This document shows, one piece after another, positions 1-11,600 of a stretch of 64,000 nt of DNA. The notes below the pieces were generated by a model. It saw only the letters and a list, made by a program, of their open reading frames with translations. It did not search any database and was not told where the DNA came from. The DNA comes from Anisodus tanguticus (Eukaryota > Streptophyta > Magnoliopsida > Solanales > Solanaceae): contig CM067550.1 in NCBI GenBank assembly GCA_034509755.1, positions 6,193,001 through 6,257,000 on the forward strand. Reading direction: 5' to 3'. The translations under genes were made by a program, and so were the position numbers. Each line of letters opens with the position of its first letter. The stretch's first letter is position 1.

Positions 1-1067
1 ACTTATCTTGGAAGAAACTCAAAAAACCAAGAAAGCATCGACTAACGCTAGCACCGTCGATGCTTCCCTCGTTACCACTGGTGGCCCACCTGTCGACACG
101 AGGGGCTCGTTTCTAGCCCATATCACCAGCAAACCACTGACCTGAAACGTGATTCAAATCCCTAGAATAACAACAAAGGCAGAAATTCCAGCAAAAACTA
201 TAGTGGCCGTGGCGGTAACAGTAGCAGGCGCGGTAGAGAGCAGCCCCCACCGGCCGACAACCACCCGCGCGGCAGCAACAGTAGTAGTAGCAACAACCTT
301 CGTCATGGGCTGCCTACCCGCCATGGACTACATGGGCCAACCGGCTTGGGCTGCTCCACCGTGCCCCTACCCGACGTCCTCTTGGGCCCTACCTACGACC
401 TGACAGCCCCAACTCGGCATCCTCGGCGTACGTCCACAACAGACATACAATGTGCATGTCTCTCATCCTTCAACCTATGCACCGACGGATATTAAGGCGA
501 CTATGAACATGATGTCTCTCAATATTCCAGACGACAGTTGGTACATAGATATTGGTGCCATATCTCATATGACGGCATCTCAATATACTATCGTCTTATT
601 TTAATATGAGCAATTTAAATCGTAATAATATTGTTGGTAGTGGACAAGACATTTCCATTCGAGGTTATGGACAATCATTCTTCTCCCCCACCACATCCAC
701 CATTAGATTTAAACAATGTTCTTCATGCCTCGAAACTTATCAAAAATCTAATCTATGTGCGTCGTCTCACAATTGACAATAATGTTTCTCTTGAATTTTA
801 TTCTTTTGATTTTTTTGTAAATGACCTTATGACATGGATGCGAATAATGAGATGTGACAGCACCGGAGACCATTATCCTATCACTACCACCGTCGACCAT
901 CCAACCTCATCTCCATCAACCTTTGCAGTTATTTCATCTATGTTATGACATAATAGATTAGGACATTCGGGAGATTCTGTTTTACGCTCCATTAGTAAAA
1001 ATAAATTTATTAATTGCAAACATGTCTCTTATCCTCTTGTTTGTGAATCTTGTATTTTGAAAACATG
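1..1067 (+). pseudogene. copia gag C-terminus, protease and GAG-pre-integrase remnant
   Basis: A Gly/Arg-rich gag-like stretch lies around 150-410. At 529-570 the protease block reads DDSWYIDIGAISHMT, where the retroviral-type aspartic protease motif DTGA has become DIGA. The sequence continues through a recognisable post-protease block (IVGSGQDISIRGYG) and then a GAG-pre-integrase block at about 945-1067 (RLGHSG, C..C motif). Frameshifts and stops occur throughout, for example the stop at 601-603. Non-functional. Confidence 0.75.
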
Positions 1068-1072
1068 TTAAA

Positions 1073-1445
1073 TTGCCATTTTATTCTTCATCCACATGTA
1101 CTTTAATGTCATTTGATATTATTCACAATGATTTATGGACTTCTCCTATTTTAAGCACGGTTGAGCTTAGATATTATGTGTTATTTTTGGATGATTATTC
1201 CAAATTTCTATGGACTTTTTCCATTGGTAATAATTCCCAAGTCTATTCTATTTGTTCTTCCTTTAGTGCTTTAATAAAGACACAATTTGAAAAGAATATA
1301 AAATGCTTTCAATGAGAGGGAATTCGATAATCAACAATTCAAACATTTCTGCGCCAACCACGACTTTGTCTTTCATTTTTTCTATCCACACACCTCTCCA
1401 CAAAATGGAAAAGTCAAACGAAAAAATAGAACCATAAACAACTTA
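1073..1445 (+). pseudogene. copia integrase core remnant
   Basis: Contains the first catalytic-Asp block (LFLDDYSKFLWTF, about 1183-1220), a frameshifted remnant of the second block (EFDNQQF, about 1320-1340), and the QNGKVKRKN block near 1400-1425, where the usual E of GKAER has changed. The C-terminal half of integrase is deleted. Close relative of the integrase at 4899-6014. Confidence 0.75.
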
Positions 1446-1640
1446 ATTCATGCCCTCCTTCAACGGGAGCCTCAGAACAGCCACTCTCGGCTTTCCAATT
1501 CAGTCGCCTCATATCGGTCAGCTTCCTCGCCCCCTCTTCTCGCTGTCACTGCCTCTCGGCCCCACCCCCTTACTCCCGATCTCACTGCCTCACCTCAGCA
1601 ACCCCTACCCGATCCCGTCTAACCTCTCGCGGCACCCCGA

Positions 1641-1998
1641 TTGATAATGGAAACCCGTGTCATACACGACATTTCCAAACCAAAACGGCTATTTCATTTA
1701 TCCACTTCGGTTTCCCCTTCACTTCTTCCTCGCAATCCAAAATATGCCTTGTCTGATCCTAATTGGAAAGATGCAATGATTGACGAATATAATACTCTTA
1801 TTGACAATAAGACGTGGGATCTAGTACCCCATCCTCCTAATGCTAATATTATTCGTTCTATGTGGATTTTTTTGACATAAAAAGAAATCTGATGGTTCTT
1901 TTGAGAGACACAAAGCCTGTCTTGTAGGTGATGGCAGGTTTCAATAGGTGAGAGTGGATTGTGATGAAACTTTCAGCCTGGTGTTGAAACCGGCGACC
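1641..1998 (+). pseudogene. copia reverse transcriptase N-terminus remnant
   Basis: The translation gives the pre-RT block ALSDPNWKDAMIDEYNTLIDNKTWDLVPHPPNANIIRSMW, which is typical of plant copia RT (shown here by position, 1747-1868). After a frameshift it continues as RVDCDETFSLVLKPATI (1948-1998). The rest of RT and RNase H is missing. Confidence 0.8.
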
Positions 1999-2009
1999 AT
2001 TCAGATCAG

Positions 2010-4473
2010 TTATCCATTGGTGGCTTCAACGAGATTGTCAATTATCTCACAACTAAGTTTGGAGTTAGACCAGTCCGTTAGATGTCTTAGAAATCCAATT
2101 CCTAAGATGTCATCTGTGATACCCGTATCTTTTGTTTCAATATAACTTCCACTTTCAGACTGTTGATTTTCCAACTGTTGGCTTTCTAACTTCAGAGTCA
2201 ATGTTTATATGGTCAGATTCATTATTTCTGTTTTATCTGAAACTTTCAGGAACAAAATGTAAATATTTCAGGGACCAAAATGAAAGTTCAGGAAGAAGCC
2301 CAACAGTCCAGCAAACCAACTATGATCCTCCCCTTCCAACTCTCCGGTTAGGAAGGCTGTTTCAACATCCATGCCACGCAAGACTGCAATGGCCCTGAAT
2401 GTTAAGTTATTCATAGGGAAGCACATGTACAAGTAGCCGAGGCCTTATACTCGTCAGTAGATCCATCTACTGTGTACTCACTTTTGAGTATCCTTTTTCA
2501 CAACCCAAATGTTCTTTTCCTGGAGGAAGATCAAACATTACGCAAGTATGGTTCTATATGATGGAATCTATTTCTCTCTTTGTAGCTTCTTTCCAAAGCA
2601 GTGCTTCTGGAGATGACAATTATTTGTTAATTGTCCATGGTTCATTCTCAACCATACAAGCTAGAAGGCCTGGAACAAGTCTTTGTCCCCTCTTTGCTCA
2701 GTTTCGGTTCAACATCTAGAATCCCTGAGTTCTGCAGATCTGGAATATTAAGTTTCGGATAGTCAGCAACTTTCGAGTCCTATAGATACGGAACATCTAG
2801 TTTCGGACAGTCAGGCCCTCGCGGGTTCTTGCTAACCTTGAGCAATTACTTCTTTTTCCTTTTCAAGGAAAGTTATCTTCAAAGAATTCAGCATTCTTTG
2901 ACACCAAGAGGCGATAAGCACTACTGTTATTTGCAGATCCAATGAATATGCAATCTACAATCTACAATCTTAGGTCCAATTTGACCTATTTTGGTATTCT
3001 AACTTCTACCAAGACACCCCACATCACAACATTTGTATGTGAGATCATTTTCATATTTCACACGGAGGGTTATCCTTATCCTTATGTGTAGTTCTGTTGA
3101 GAATCGCATTAGCGGTAAGGATCGCCTTGCCCCATATAATTTGGGCATACGGATTTGCGCTTGGCTAACACCGTTAGATTGAGGTGAGTAATGAGCAGTC
3201 GTTTGATGAATGATGCTTCACATTCTCCCCCTCTATCACTACGAATTCCTCAATCCGTAGGCTTAGTTGATTTTCAACTTGCTTTGTAGCGCTTATCCGC
3301 TTCAACAACTTTATCTTTGTTTTTCAACAAACAAAGGATATAATACGTTGTACCATCATTAATGAAGGTCACAAAGTACTTGTTTCTCCCCTCTATTTTG
3401 TACAAACTTCAAATCACTCACGTAGGTGTGACTAAGTTCTAGAATATATCATACATTTAGCTTTTGAATGACTTTCTATTTAACGTGTCTTAATCTATGA
3501 TGGCATATATGCACAGATTACAAATATATCATACATTTAGGTACAGACATACTATACCATTCTTAGTTATTACAGACCTATTGGACTAGTCTCAAACCAG
3601 CTTGACCAACAACGTCCCTTAAACCAAGTTTGGGACATGTATCACCTCCTTTTGGAGTGATCCCATTCCCTGAAGTCATATTGAGGACAACCTCTCGAAC
3701 CCCTTCTACTTTAGAGGTGTTGTTGCTTCACGTGAACAACTTGTTGCCCTTGGTTAGGGTGTAACTGGATCATATGTTATCTGGATACTCTGGCCCACTC
3801 CAGTTGCTTTGGCAGACTGAGTGTCCAATTTCTTTTCTGCCTTTCTTTTGGTCTTCAGATCATTTAAGACCTAGAAAACTCTGGCCCACCTCACTAGGTG
3901 TCCATTATTTTTCCTATCAAATGAATTCTGGCCCCACTCCAGTCACTCGTAGGCTTTATACGACTAAGTGTCCAGTATCATCTTTATCAAATAAATTATG
4001 TCTCATCCAATCGCCTGTAGGCTTTGTACGACTGAGTGTCCAATATCATCCTATCAAATTAAGGATCTTCTGTCAAATAGTGTGACAGGGTCAACGTCTT
4101 AAGATAAGTCATTATCTTTTAGTATTCTTCCCTTGAGATTGGTGCCCAGACAATTTTTGGCGCTTACTTAAGAGTGGTAACAGTTTTCACACAGTCAATG
4201 GATCTTTCTCCCTCGTATGTGCGAACATACTTTACACACTTTTAATAATTACACTCAAAAGAACGGATCTTTTTAAGTCGTTTACAAAGTCCAATCTTTA
4301 AACGGGAAGGAAGATGAGATTAAACTTCTGATTTTAAAGCGTAAGGAATATAAATTATTTCGTGAAAACATTTTCATATTCCTCCTTACTTAAGCCCTTT
4401 TTAATCAGACATCATTTAGTCTTATTCTTAACAAGGAAGAAAAATTACCTATCCCAATTTTGGATTCGGCATT
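2010..4473 (-). mobile_element. Internal fragment of the 36-42.7 kb LTR element, old copy
   Basis: Co-linear with 38626-41147 over about 2.46 kb, in the same orientation. Shared landmarks include the RT remnant (2330-2420 against 38940-39030), the integrase remnant (3260-3370 against 39770-39870) and the near-identical CCTCGTATGTGCGAACATAC segment (4212 against 40860). Many differences are CG in the 38-41 kb copy and TG or CA here, as expected after long methylation-driven decay. No LTR is attached on either side. The coding sense is minus: the integrase block FIDDGTTYNILCLLKSKDEV and the RT block DLPPGKEPLGCK are readable in the better copy. Confidence 0.8.
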
Positions 4474-4689
4474 TAGTTGAATAAAGTCAAATATGAAAGT
4501 TATATCCTTTATATTACTTAACCCTAGTTCATACAATCCAAGTTACCATCTGCAAACATTAAATTTTAAGGAATGTCAAAAATAAAAATAATTTAAATTA
4601 ATTTTCGTGAAGGATTTTCAACCAATCATTAGTTGGCTATATCCAATTACTTCACCCATTCAACAATCCAAGTTACCATCTACTTTTGC
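4474..4689. other. Intervening sequence with short direct repeats
   Basis: No coding signal. An 18-bp direct repeat, CAATCCAAGTTACCATCT, occurs at 4534-4551 and 4664-4681, and the phrase CAACCAATCATTA occurs twice nearby. The region joins the minus-strand fragment to copia copy B. Confidence 0.5.
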
Positions 4690-4898
4690 AACTCTCAACC
4701 AATCATTATGGCATGACCGTTTGGGACATCCGGGGCATCTGTTTTAGCGTCTCTCAAAAACAATAATTTTATTTCTTGTATTACAAAACGGACTTTGGAT
4801 AAATGTCGTTCATGTCCATTGGGTAAACATGTTCAATTGCCATTTTCTTCATCCAATTCATGCACTTTATTGCCATTTGACATTATACATTGTGATAT

Positions 4899-6014
4899 TT
4901 GGACTTGAGCTCTTCAGGCCATTGGTATTACTTGCTATTATTAGATGATTACTCAAAATTTTTGTGGACTTTTCCCTTGTCTAAAAAATCACAAGTCTTT
5001 TCCACATTTCTAAAATTTAGAGCATTCATCCGGACTCACTTTGAACGGGAAATAAAAAATATCCAATGTGATAATGGTAGGGAGTTTGATAATCGACATT
5101 TTTGGGACTTTTGTAACTCTTATGGCTTGAATTTTCGGCTTTCTTGTCCACACACCTCTTCTCAAAATGGAAAGGCCGAACGTAAAATCCAAACCATAAA
5201 TAACATTGTTCGAACTTCCCTTGCACATGCCTCATTACCACCCTCCTTTTGGGATCATGCACTACACATGGCTACATATCTATTGAACATACTCCCTCAC
5301 AAAAACCTATCCTACCAAACCCCCCTCAAAATAATCTATTTACGGGACCCATCATATACACATTTACCGGTATTTGGGTGTTTATGTTATCCCTTTTTTC
5401 CATCCACCACTATCAATAAACTCCAACCCCGGTCCACACCTTGTGTTTTCTTGGGATATCCGTCTAATCATCGAGGATACATGTGTTATGACCTCTCTTC
5501 AAATAAAATACTTGTGAATCGTCATGTCCTTTTTGATGAAACAAATTTCCCGTTTGGTAAAATTGACAAGTCCGGACCTTCCACATATGCATTTTTAGAT
5601 GATGGATTGCCCTGTATTTGTCCCATATATTTTCCGTACCCACTATTTCGTCCAACCTCGCAACATTTGGACCACGAAACAGTGGCCCAATCGAAGGACA
5701 TAAGTACCCAGCGAAATTGGGCCGTCTGTTTTGGGCCCGACTATTTCTGGGACAACAACAGTGGTCGGCAAACTAGGCCTGTTATTGCTAGCCCACTGCC
5801 CAGTGTCATTCCCGTTCCTGGCAGTGGATTGGGCCAAATCTCATCCCCATGCCAACTGCCAAGCAGTGTTGCTCAACCCACCACCCCACCTGAAAATTCA
5901 ACCCGTCGTCCGGTCACCCGTAGTCAACATGGAATTATCAAACCCAACACCAAATATAGACTACACACCCAAGTCTCAAAAGTTTTACCTCGCAATCCTA
6001 TGTTTTGCACTTAG
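4899..6014 (+). pseudogene. copia integrase, longest surviving open frame (371 codons)
   Basis: Integrase inserts the retroelement cDNA into host DNA. All three catalytic-core blocks are visible: DDYSKFLWTFP (first Asp), CDNGREFDN (second Asp) and SQNGKAERKIQTINN (Glu). The C-terminal region contains the copia hallmarks PCVFLGYPSNHRGY and RHVLFDETNFPF. It then runs into the Ser/Pro-rich linker and the start of RT (VLPRNPMF) before a stop at 6012-6014. The frame opens mid-domain, so the apparent ATG at 4899 is not a real start. This is an open relic of a polyprotein, not a free gene. Confidence 0.8.
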
Positions 6015-6015
6015 C

Positions 6016-7530
6016 GACCCGAATTGGAAAACGACTATGGATGATGAATTTGATGCTCTTATTAAAAATAGGACGTGGGAGTTAGTACCTCGTCCTCCTA
6101 ATTCCAATATAATTCGGTGTATGTGAATTTTCAGTCACAAGGAAAAATCTGATGGTATTTTTGAGAGGCATAAAGCCCGTTTTGTAGGTGATGGAAAGAC
6201 ACAACATGTTGGTGTAGATTGCGGGGAGACGTTCAGTTCGGTGGTGAAACCAGCAACTATAAGGACGGTCCTCAGTTTGGCTCTCTCAAAATCATGGCCA
6301 CTCCATCAGTTGGATGTCAAAAGTGCTTTTCTTCATGGCCAGCTAAATAAAATGGTGTACATACATCAACCACTGGGATATCGAGACTCTAGATATCCAA
6401 ATTATGTATGCCTACTCAAGAATCACTTTATGGGCTTCGATAGGCTCCCCGGGCCTGGTACAAGCGGTTTGCGGATTACGTTGCATGTATTGATTTTTCT
6501 CGCAGCCGTTCTGATAACTCAATATTTATCTACCGATAAGGTAATAATATTGTTTATCTTCTGTTATATGTGGATGATGTAATCTTAACAGTCTCATCAG
6601 ATGCACTTCGCAAGTCCATCATGTCACACCTTGCCTCAGAATTTGCAATAAAGATCTCGGCCCTCTTCACTACTTTCTAGGCATAGCGGTGACACCTCAT
6701 GCATGTGGGTTATTTTTATCCCAAAAGAAGTATGCAACCGAGATTGTTGAACAAGTTGGAATGTCCTCTTGCAAACCATCCGCAACACCAATAAACACCA
6801 AATTCAAATTAAGTGGATCCTCTAGCAAGCCTTTTGTTGATCCATCTCATTATCGCAGCCTTGCAGTGGCCTTACATTATCTTACTTTTACCATGCCGAA
6901 TATTTCTTATGTTGTGCAGCAAGTATGTCTCTTCATGCATAATCTGATGGATGATCGTATGCATGCACTCAAACGGATTGTGAGATATATTCAGGGAACT
7001 CTAGATTATGGGTTGCACTTATATCCATCATCGACGTCTACCCTTGTGTCCTACATAGATGCAGGATGGGGTGGATGTCCTGATACCAGACTCTCTACAT
7101 CTGGTTATGGCATTTTTTTGGCGATAACTTGGTTTCTTGGTCCTCCAAAAGGCAAGCCACACTGTCTTGCTCTAGTGTTGAAGCAGAATATCGAGGGGTC
7201 GCCAATGTAGTGTCAGAATCATGCTGGCTTCGGAATCTGCTCCTAGAACTCCATTGTCAAGTTCCGAAAGCTATATTGGTATACTGTGATAATGTTAATG
7301 CTATCTATCTCTCAGGAAATCCAGTGAATCATCAACGCACTAAACATATCGAGCTAGATATTCACTTCGTTCGTGAAAAGGTGGCTTGCAGACAAGTGTG
7401 TGTCTTACATGTCTCATCGCACTACCAGATTGCGGATATCTTCACTAACGATCTTCCGCTGATACTCTTTGAAGATTTTCGGGACAGTCTCAGCATTCGT
7501 CTCCTTCCCACTTCGACTGCGGGGGAGTGA
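6016..7530 (+). pseudogene. copia reverse transcriptase and RNase H, frameshifted
   Basis: RT copies element RNA into DNA; RNase H removes the RNA strand. Readable blocks are DPNWKTTMDDEFDALIKNRTWELVPRPP (6016 on), VVKPATIRTVLSLALSKSWPLHQLDVKSAFLHGQL (6241 on) and LLYVDDVILTVSSDAL (about 6560-6610), where the catalytic YVDD is intact but lies in a different frame from the preceding block. After another shift come KYATEIVEQVGMSSCKPSATPINTK (6730 on) and the RNase H region with WGGCPDTRLSTSG and VSWSSKRQATLSCSSVEAEYRG (7129 on). The frame ends at the TGA at 7528, inside the LTR. At least three frameshifts are needed to join the blocks. Confidence 0.82.
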
Positions 7531-7769
7531 TAGAATCAGAATCTTAATTAATAATATTCAATTATTAATTATGATTATTGTAATAAATGTAATATCTTAT
7601 ATATATGGTAGGGATAACTAGAATAATTAGAATAGATTAGAAGACTTGATTTTAGCATATCTTGTCTTATTCTTATCTTAATTTATGCTTGTAATATTGG
7701 TATATGTACCACCTCTTATGGAATGAAATGATGAGGAAAATATTTCATTATTCTTACAATTATTTCACA
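7528..7769 (+). repeat. 3' LTR of copia copy B
   Basis: Starts TGATAGAATC directly after the polypurine tract and plausibly ends TTATTTCACA at 7769 (about 242 bp). It contains a TATA-like TTATATATATGG near 7595 and T-rich, polyadenylation-type sequence. With no partner LTR in the window, the right edge is inferred from the terminal CA. Confidence 0.6.
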
Positions 7770-8015
7770 TAATTCATTCTTATTTATATTTATATTTTTA
7801 ATATTAAATGCCTGAACACACGTGCATCGCACATACACTAAGACTAGTAATCAATAAAAGGCCACTAGATACGTTGTCTAGTGGTATAAATTCGATTAAA
7901 AAAATTAATATGGCTGGAAATATAATACAAACATTGTTATATATGCACGTTGAAAGTCAGATGATTGTAGAAAAATGCATTAATTGCATGTGGATGGATT
8001 ACACATAGGATTAAT
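7770..8015. other. AT-rich intergenic sequence
   Basis: No coding or RNA gene signal. It includes GAACACACGTGCATCGCACATAC-like sequence at about 7813-7840, of a kind I associate with repeat ends in related plants, but I see no matching partner here. Confidence 0.4.
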
Positions 8016-8020
8016 CTGCT

Positions 8021-8388
8021 TGTTAAGAGTCTCACGAAATGGAATGGAACATAGACTCCTTATATAGACTTAACGATCCTTCACTCTATAAGTTAACTTT
8101 TGGGGTTGAGTTAGACCAAAGATCCGTCCTTACCTTTTGGGGTTGAGTTAGGCCCAAAATCCATTCTCTACATGATATCAGAGTCGGACTCATTTCAATT
8201 CCTTATTCAGCAATGTTGGACCCCCAAATTATATTATTCACGCTCCAATTAACGAGGTCTGAGCGTGCGGAGAGTGTTAAGAGTCCCACATCGAAATGGA
8301 ATTAAAAAACACCTTATATTGACTTGGACAATCCTCACTCTACAAGCTAGCTTTTGCGATTGAGTTAGGCCCAATATCCATTTTTACA
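8021..8388 (+). mobile_element. Complete TRIM (miniature LTR retrotransposon)
   Basis: LTR1 (8021-8172) starts TGTTAAGAGTC and ends TACA. It is followed at once by TGATATCAGAGTC (8173-8185), a one-mismatch version of the initiator tRNA-Met primer-binding site TGGTATCAGAG. About 100 bp of non-coding interior ends in a purine-rich GCGTGCGGAGAG (8263-8274), followed by LTR2 (8275-8388). A perfect 5-bp target-site duplication CTGCT flanks it (8016-8020 and 8389-8393). LTR1 is longer partly because the TTTTGGGGTTGAGTTAG motif is repeated within it (about 8099 and 8137). There is no coding capacity, so movement must have used enzymes supplied by another element. It lies 235 bp beyond the AGO10 stop codon. 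Confidence 0.92.
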
Positions 8389-8393
8389 CTGCT

Positions 8394-8622
8394 ACTTGGA
8401 TTGATAATACATTGGACTAATCTGCTAGAATTGCCATTAGATAATTACCACTAGATGAAACTAAAGCCGCTTTACATCATTAAAAAAACTGAAAATTAAC
8501 CTAGGATGATGATAAACATACACGTACAAAGCAAAGATGCATGTTGTCTGAAAAACACCTACTACTCCCTCCCTTCACTATTTGTTACATTTGCTAACTC
8601 CCTCTCCCTGTTAATTCTCTTC
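8394..8622 (-). other. AGO10 3' UTR and downstream spacer
   Basis: Read on the minus strand, the sequence after the AGO10 stop (8623) is purine-rich and then AT-rich. A stretch matching Stowaway-type TIR sequence (ACTCCCTCCCTTCACTATTTG, about 8567) is present, without a clear partner end. No canonical AATAAA hexamer position could be assigned with confidence, so the 3' UTR end is unknown. Confidence 0.45.
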
Positions 8623-11600
8623 CTAACAATAAAACATTACTCTCTTCACGTTTTCTTTTAGCGCGGGCAATGGCCTAACACCAGTCTCTCGTATAGCCTT
8701 GGTGCCTTTATGAGGGCTGCCACCATTTTCCGGCATGTCTGGTTCCATGTAAAATCTAGCTCGAAATGCAGCTAAATGTGCATAATAAGCTGGAGGAACT
8801 GCAAAAAACACCAATCTGTTAACTCATCTAATTAAAAAACTTGGAAACATATAAATAAAGCATGTAATATGCCAGGGATAACATTCAAGATCATTAGACA
8901 TTAATTTGATATTGTAAAGAATGGATCTTAGGTCTAACTCAACCACAAAGGCTAGCTTGTAGGGTGAGGATTGTCCAAGTCCATATAAGGAGTCCATGTT
9001 CCCCTTCCATATCCGATGTGGAACTCTTAACATATATCAATCTAACCCTTCATACTTCTTTTGCCAGCCTTTTCTGTAGGATCCCTTTTTGTTTTCGGAG
9101 TGTGCTGGTGTAAGATGAGTTGTAAGTTTTGAGACATTTACTATTTGCTTTCCTAGATAATAGCGTTTTCATGAAAATTTAAAAAGCTTTACTTAAGGAT
9201 ATTATCATTTTCTTAAGCTTTATATTTTCTTACTATTGCCCCACTTTTTATATACATTTTTCACTTACCCACTGAGACTGAACGTGTGCACCTTGCATAT
9301 GTATAGCAGAGATTGTTAGTCAAGGACTGGATTCCATCGGCTGTGAAATTGTTCTCATCCCACAAAACATGGTAATGTGCAGGCCGGCTTGTACCCTGAC
9401 AAGATGAAGTAGTGCATCAACAAGTGTAATGCCTAATAGTAGTTGCAAAATATAGTGCATCCATCTATCAGTTTATTGCAGTTTTATATGGGCTTGCCTG
9501 TATTTGACACATATGGTTAGGCTTACTAAAATCTGTAGTACCAGAGAAATCAGCTTAAGAGAATGCTATGCAATTCCAGTTTAACTTTTTGTCCTAACGG
9601 TTCATGCTTTTAACACTTGCAGACAAGGATTCCTAAAATGATTATTCCTTTAGTTATCAGTTTTACCTCTTGCCAAATTCGATCTGAAAACGACAAACAC
9701 TGCACATCCAGTTCATTTTTATCTTAGATAAGGAAAAAGATAGTTTTAGTTATACCTGAATGCCAGCGTGGCTACAAAGATAAAAGTCAAATTCCGTTGG
9801 ATGACAAATTTTTGTATCAACCACAGTACCTGATGAAGCAAGAGATGGTACTCAGCATTCATGATAATTGACCATATTACTATAGTGTGTCTAAGACTAC
9901 GGATAGTTTACCAGGCAATATGTTTCCACTCCTATCAATGCTACTCCTGTCCTTGTGATTGTTAGCAAATAGTCGGGTGTGATGCCGTTTCTGTACCACG
10001 ATAAAAGTTACTGGTGGTTGGTAATTTGGCTCTAAAGATGCACAAGCCTGCACAAAAAACCTTTTCGTCAGACTAAAATCATATATGGTGAAGTAGAAAC
10101 CAGAGGAAGAGCTGTTGACAGGATTAACACCAACCTTCCTAATTGCATCTAACTCGAACAGCAGTACTTGATAAAATTGCCCTTCACTCACTCCATCCCT
10201 GTTCACAAAATGCTCTAATGAGATAGGGAAAGTTAAGCAAATCAAAAGAATTAATGAAAAATGTCATCCATTTCAATGAACCAAATGAGGAGCCAAAACC
10301 AGAGAGAATATCTTAATGTTAATAGATGGTGACTGACATAGGAAATGTTTATGCTAGTCATTGTAGGATCATCTATCAAGATTTTGAATCATGAAGTTAC
10401 CAGGAATAGGTGGGCTTATTGGTACAGGTCACTACTTAAATATTTATAAAGACAAAACGTAGCTAGTGAAAGGCAACAGCAGATATAGCATGTACAACTT
10501 CCGGTATATTTAGCATAGAGTGAGGGACTTGCCGATAAAATATAATCCTCTGTGGCTTTTGTCCTGTGGACTTTCTGAAGGATATTAAGAGATCCCTGCA
10601 AAATAGATACAGTACCACTAGCGTAAATTATCTTCATCAAACGACAACAAATACACTGGAAATCAAGAGATAGAAAGCATACCTTATCATGCCACCACTA
10701 ACTGTTCCACGTGCAGGATCATGCCATGTCTTGTACAAATCTTGTATAAGTTCTTGTCTATGAGCTTGAGCGCAAACAAGACCAGCATATTTTGTCACCT
10801 CGGGCCAATCTTGAGAAGCTACTACCTGCAGCCAGAGTAGGAAAATGAGCTTCCTGATACACCCAAGTATTGGGAAAGAGAAGATTAAGGAGCATCGCCT
10901 CAAATGAGGAACTTACGGCAGCAATTGAAGGGCTCGAGTCTTCTCCGTTTTCTGGGTGGGTCACATCCGCTCCAAATATGATGGTAGGTATATCACTCAC
11001 TAACGGTATTCTACAGCTAATAGCATCCAATAGGACAGTATTTCGACCACCCATCTGCTAACACAGCAGAAAGTATTTGTAAGAATGCAAATTTAGAAAT
11101 AAAAGGATATAATGCCATGTTAGAAGTAGCTAATTTAGATGCACCTTCACGTTGATCTTTAAGGAGACATTTGCCAAATATTGTTTGCTGATTTTGAATA
11201 CATGCTTTGTCAGACAGCATTGGGTTATTAGACCAAGATCAGTCTCACATATCCGCTTTATGTCACCTAGAAGATAATAGTGTAAGATATTTTGAGAACA
11301 ATGCAATCTTCAAAGCTAACTCAGTTCAACAAATGAAAGTTATTTCACTATACCATAGAGGGATCCATTGTTATCGGGTAGAATGACCAATAGAAGCTCA
11401 AGTTCTTTTCCTTTTAGCTTGTTTACGCATGAATGATAAACATGCTTCAAGGCTTTCTCTACTTGATCTGGCCTGGCCATGTATATTGAAATTATTGGTT
11501 CCGGATTGAACTCCTGTAAGCATATCCCACAGGATCGAAGGTCAATTGTCCTCGTGTCTATAAACAAACATGGACTGAAAGAGAAACGAACAAGGAACAA

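Larger units (their letters stand above)
1..1998 (+). mobile_element. Decayed Ty1/copia retrotransposon fragment, copy A
   Basis: Remains of a copia polyprotein in the order gag C-terminus, protease, GAG-pre-integrase, integrase, RT N-terminus, running off the left edge of the window. Short blocks of copia protein are recognisable in all three plus frames, separated by stops and frameshifts. The integrase C-terminal half is missing: around 1445 the sequence jumps from the integrase core to a Pro/Ser-rich linker. The fragment ends at about 1998 inside RT, at the LVLKPATI block, where a minus-strand piece of a different element begins. No LTR is visible. It is related to copy B (4690-7769) but overlaps it in content, so the two are not halves of one element. 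Confidence 0.85.
4690..7769 (+). mobile_element. Ty1/copia retrotransposon, copy B, 5'-truncated
   Basis: The element starts within GAG-pre-integrase (WHDRLGHPGH, about 4710) and runs through integrase, RT and RNase H to a polypurine tract (GCGGGGGAG, 7519-7527) and a 3' LTR beginning TGATAGAATC at 7528. The 5' LTR, primer-binding site, gag and protease are absent. Domain order PR-INT-RT-RH identifies copia. The polyprotein stop codon coincides with the first bases of the LTR, as also happens in the copia element at 45.5-50.1 kb. The element is dead because of frameshifts in RT. Confidence 0.88.

Noticed and set aside
1..7530. Copia copies A and B as two halves of one element split by an insertion
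   Set aside because: Both contain integrase and the VVKPATI/LVLKPATI part of RT, so they overlap in content and are separate copies.
7861..7891. Hairpin CACTAGATACGTTGTCTAGTG as a regulatory RNA or terminator
   Set aside because: Short inverted repeat in AT-rich plant DNA with no gene ending there; likely chance or part of an unidentified repeat.
8567..8640. Stowaway MITE overlapping the AGO10 3' end
   Set aside because: A CTCCCTCC-type left end is visible, but no matching right end with TA was found on either side.
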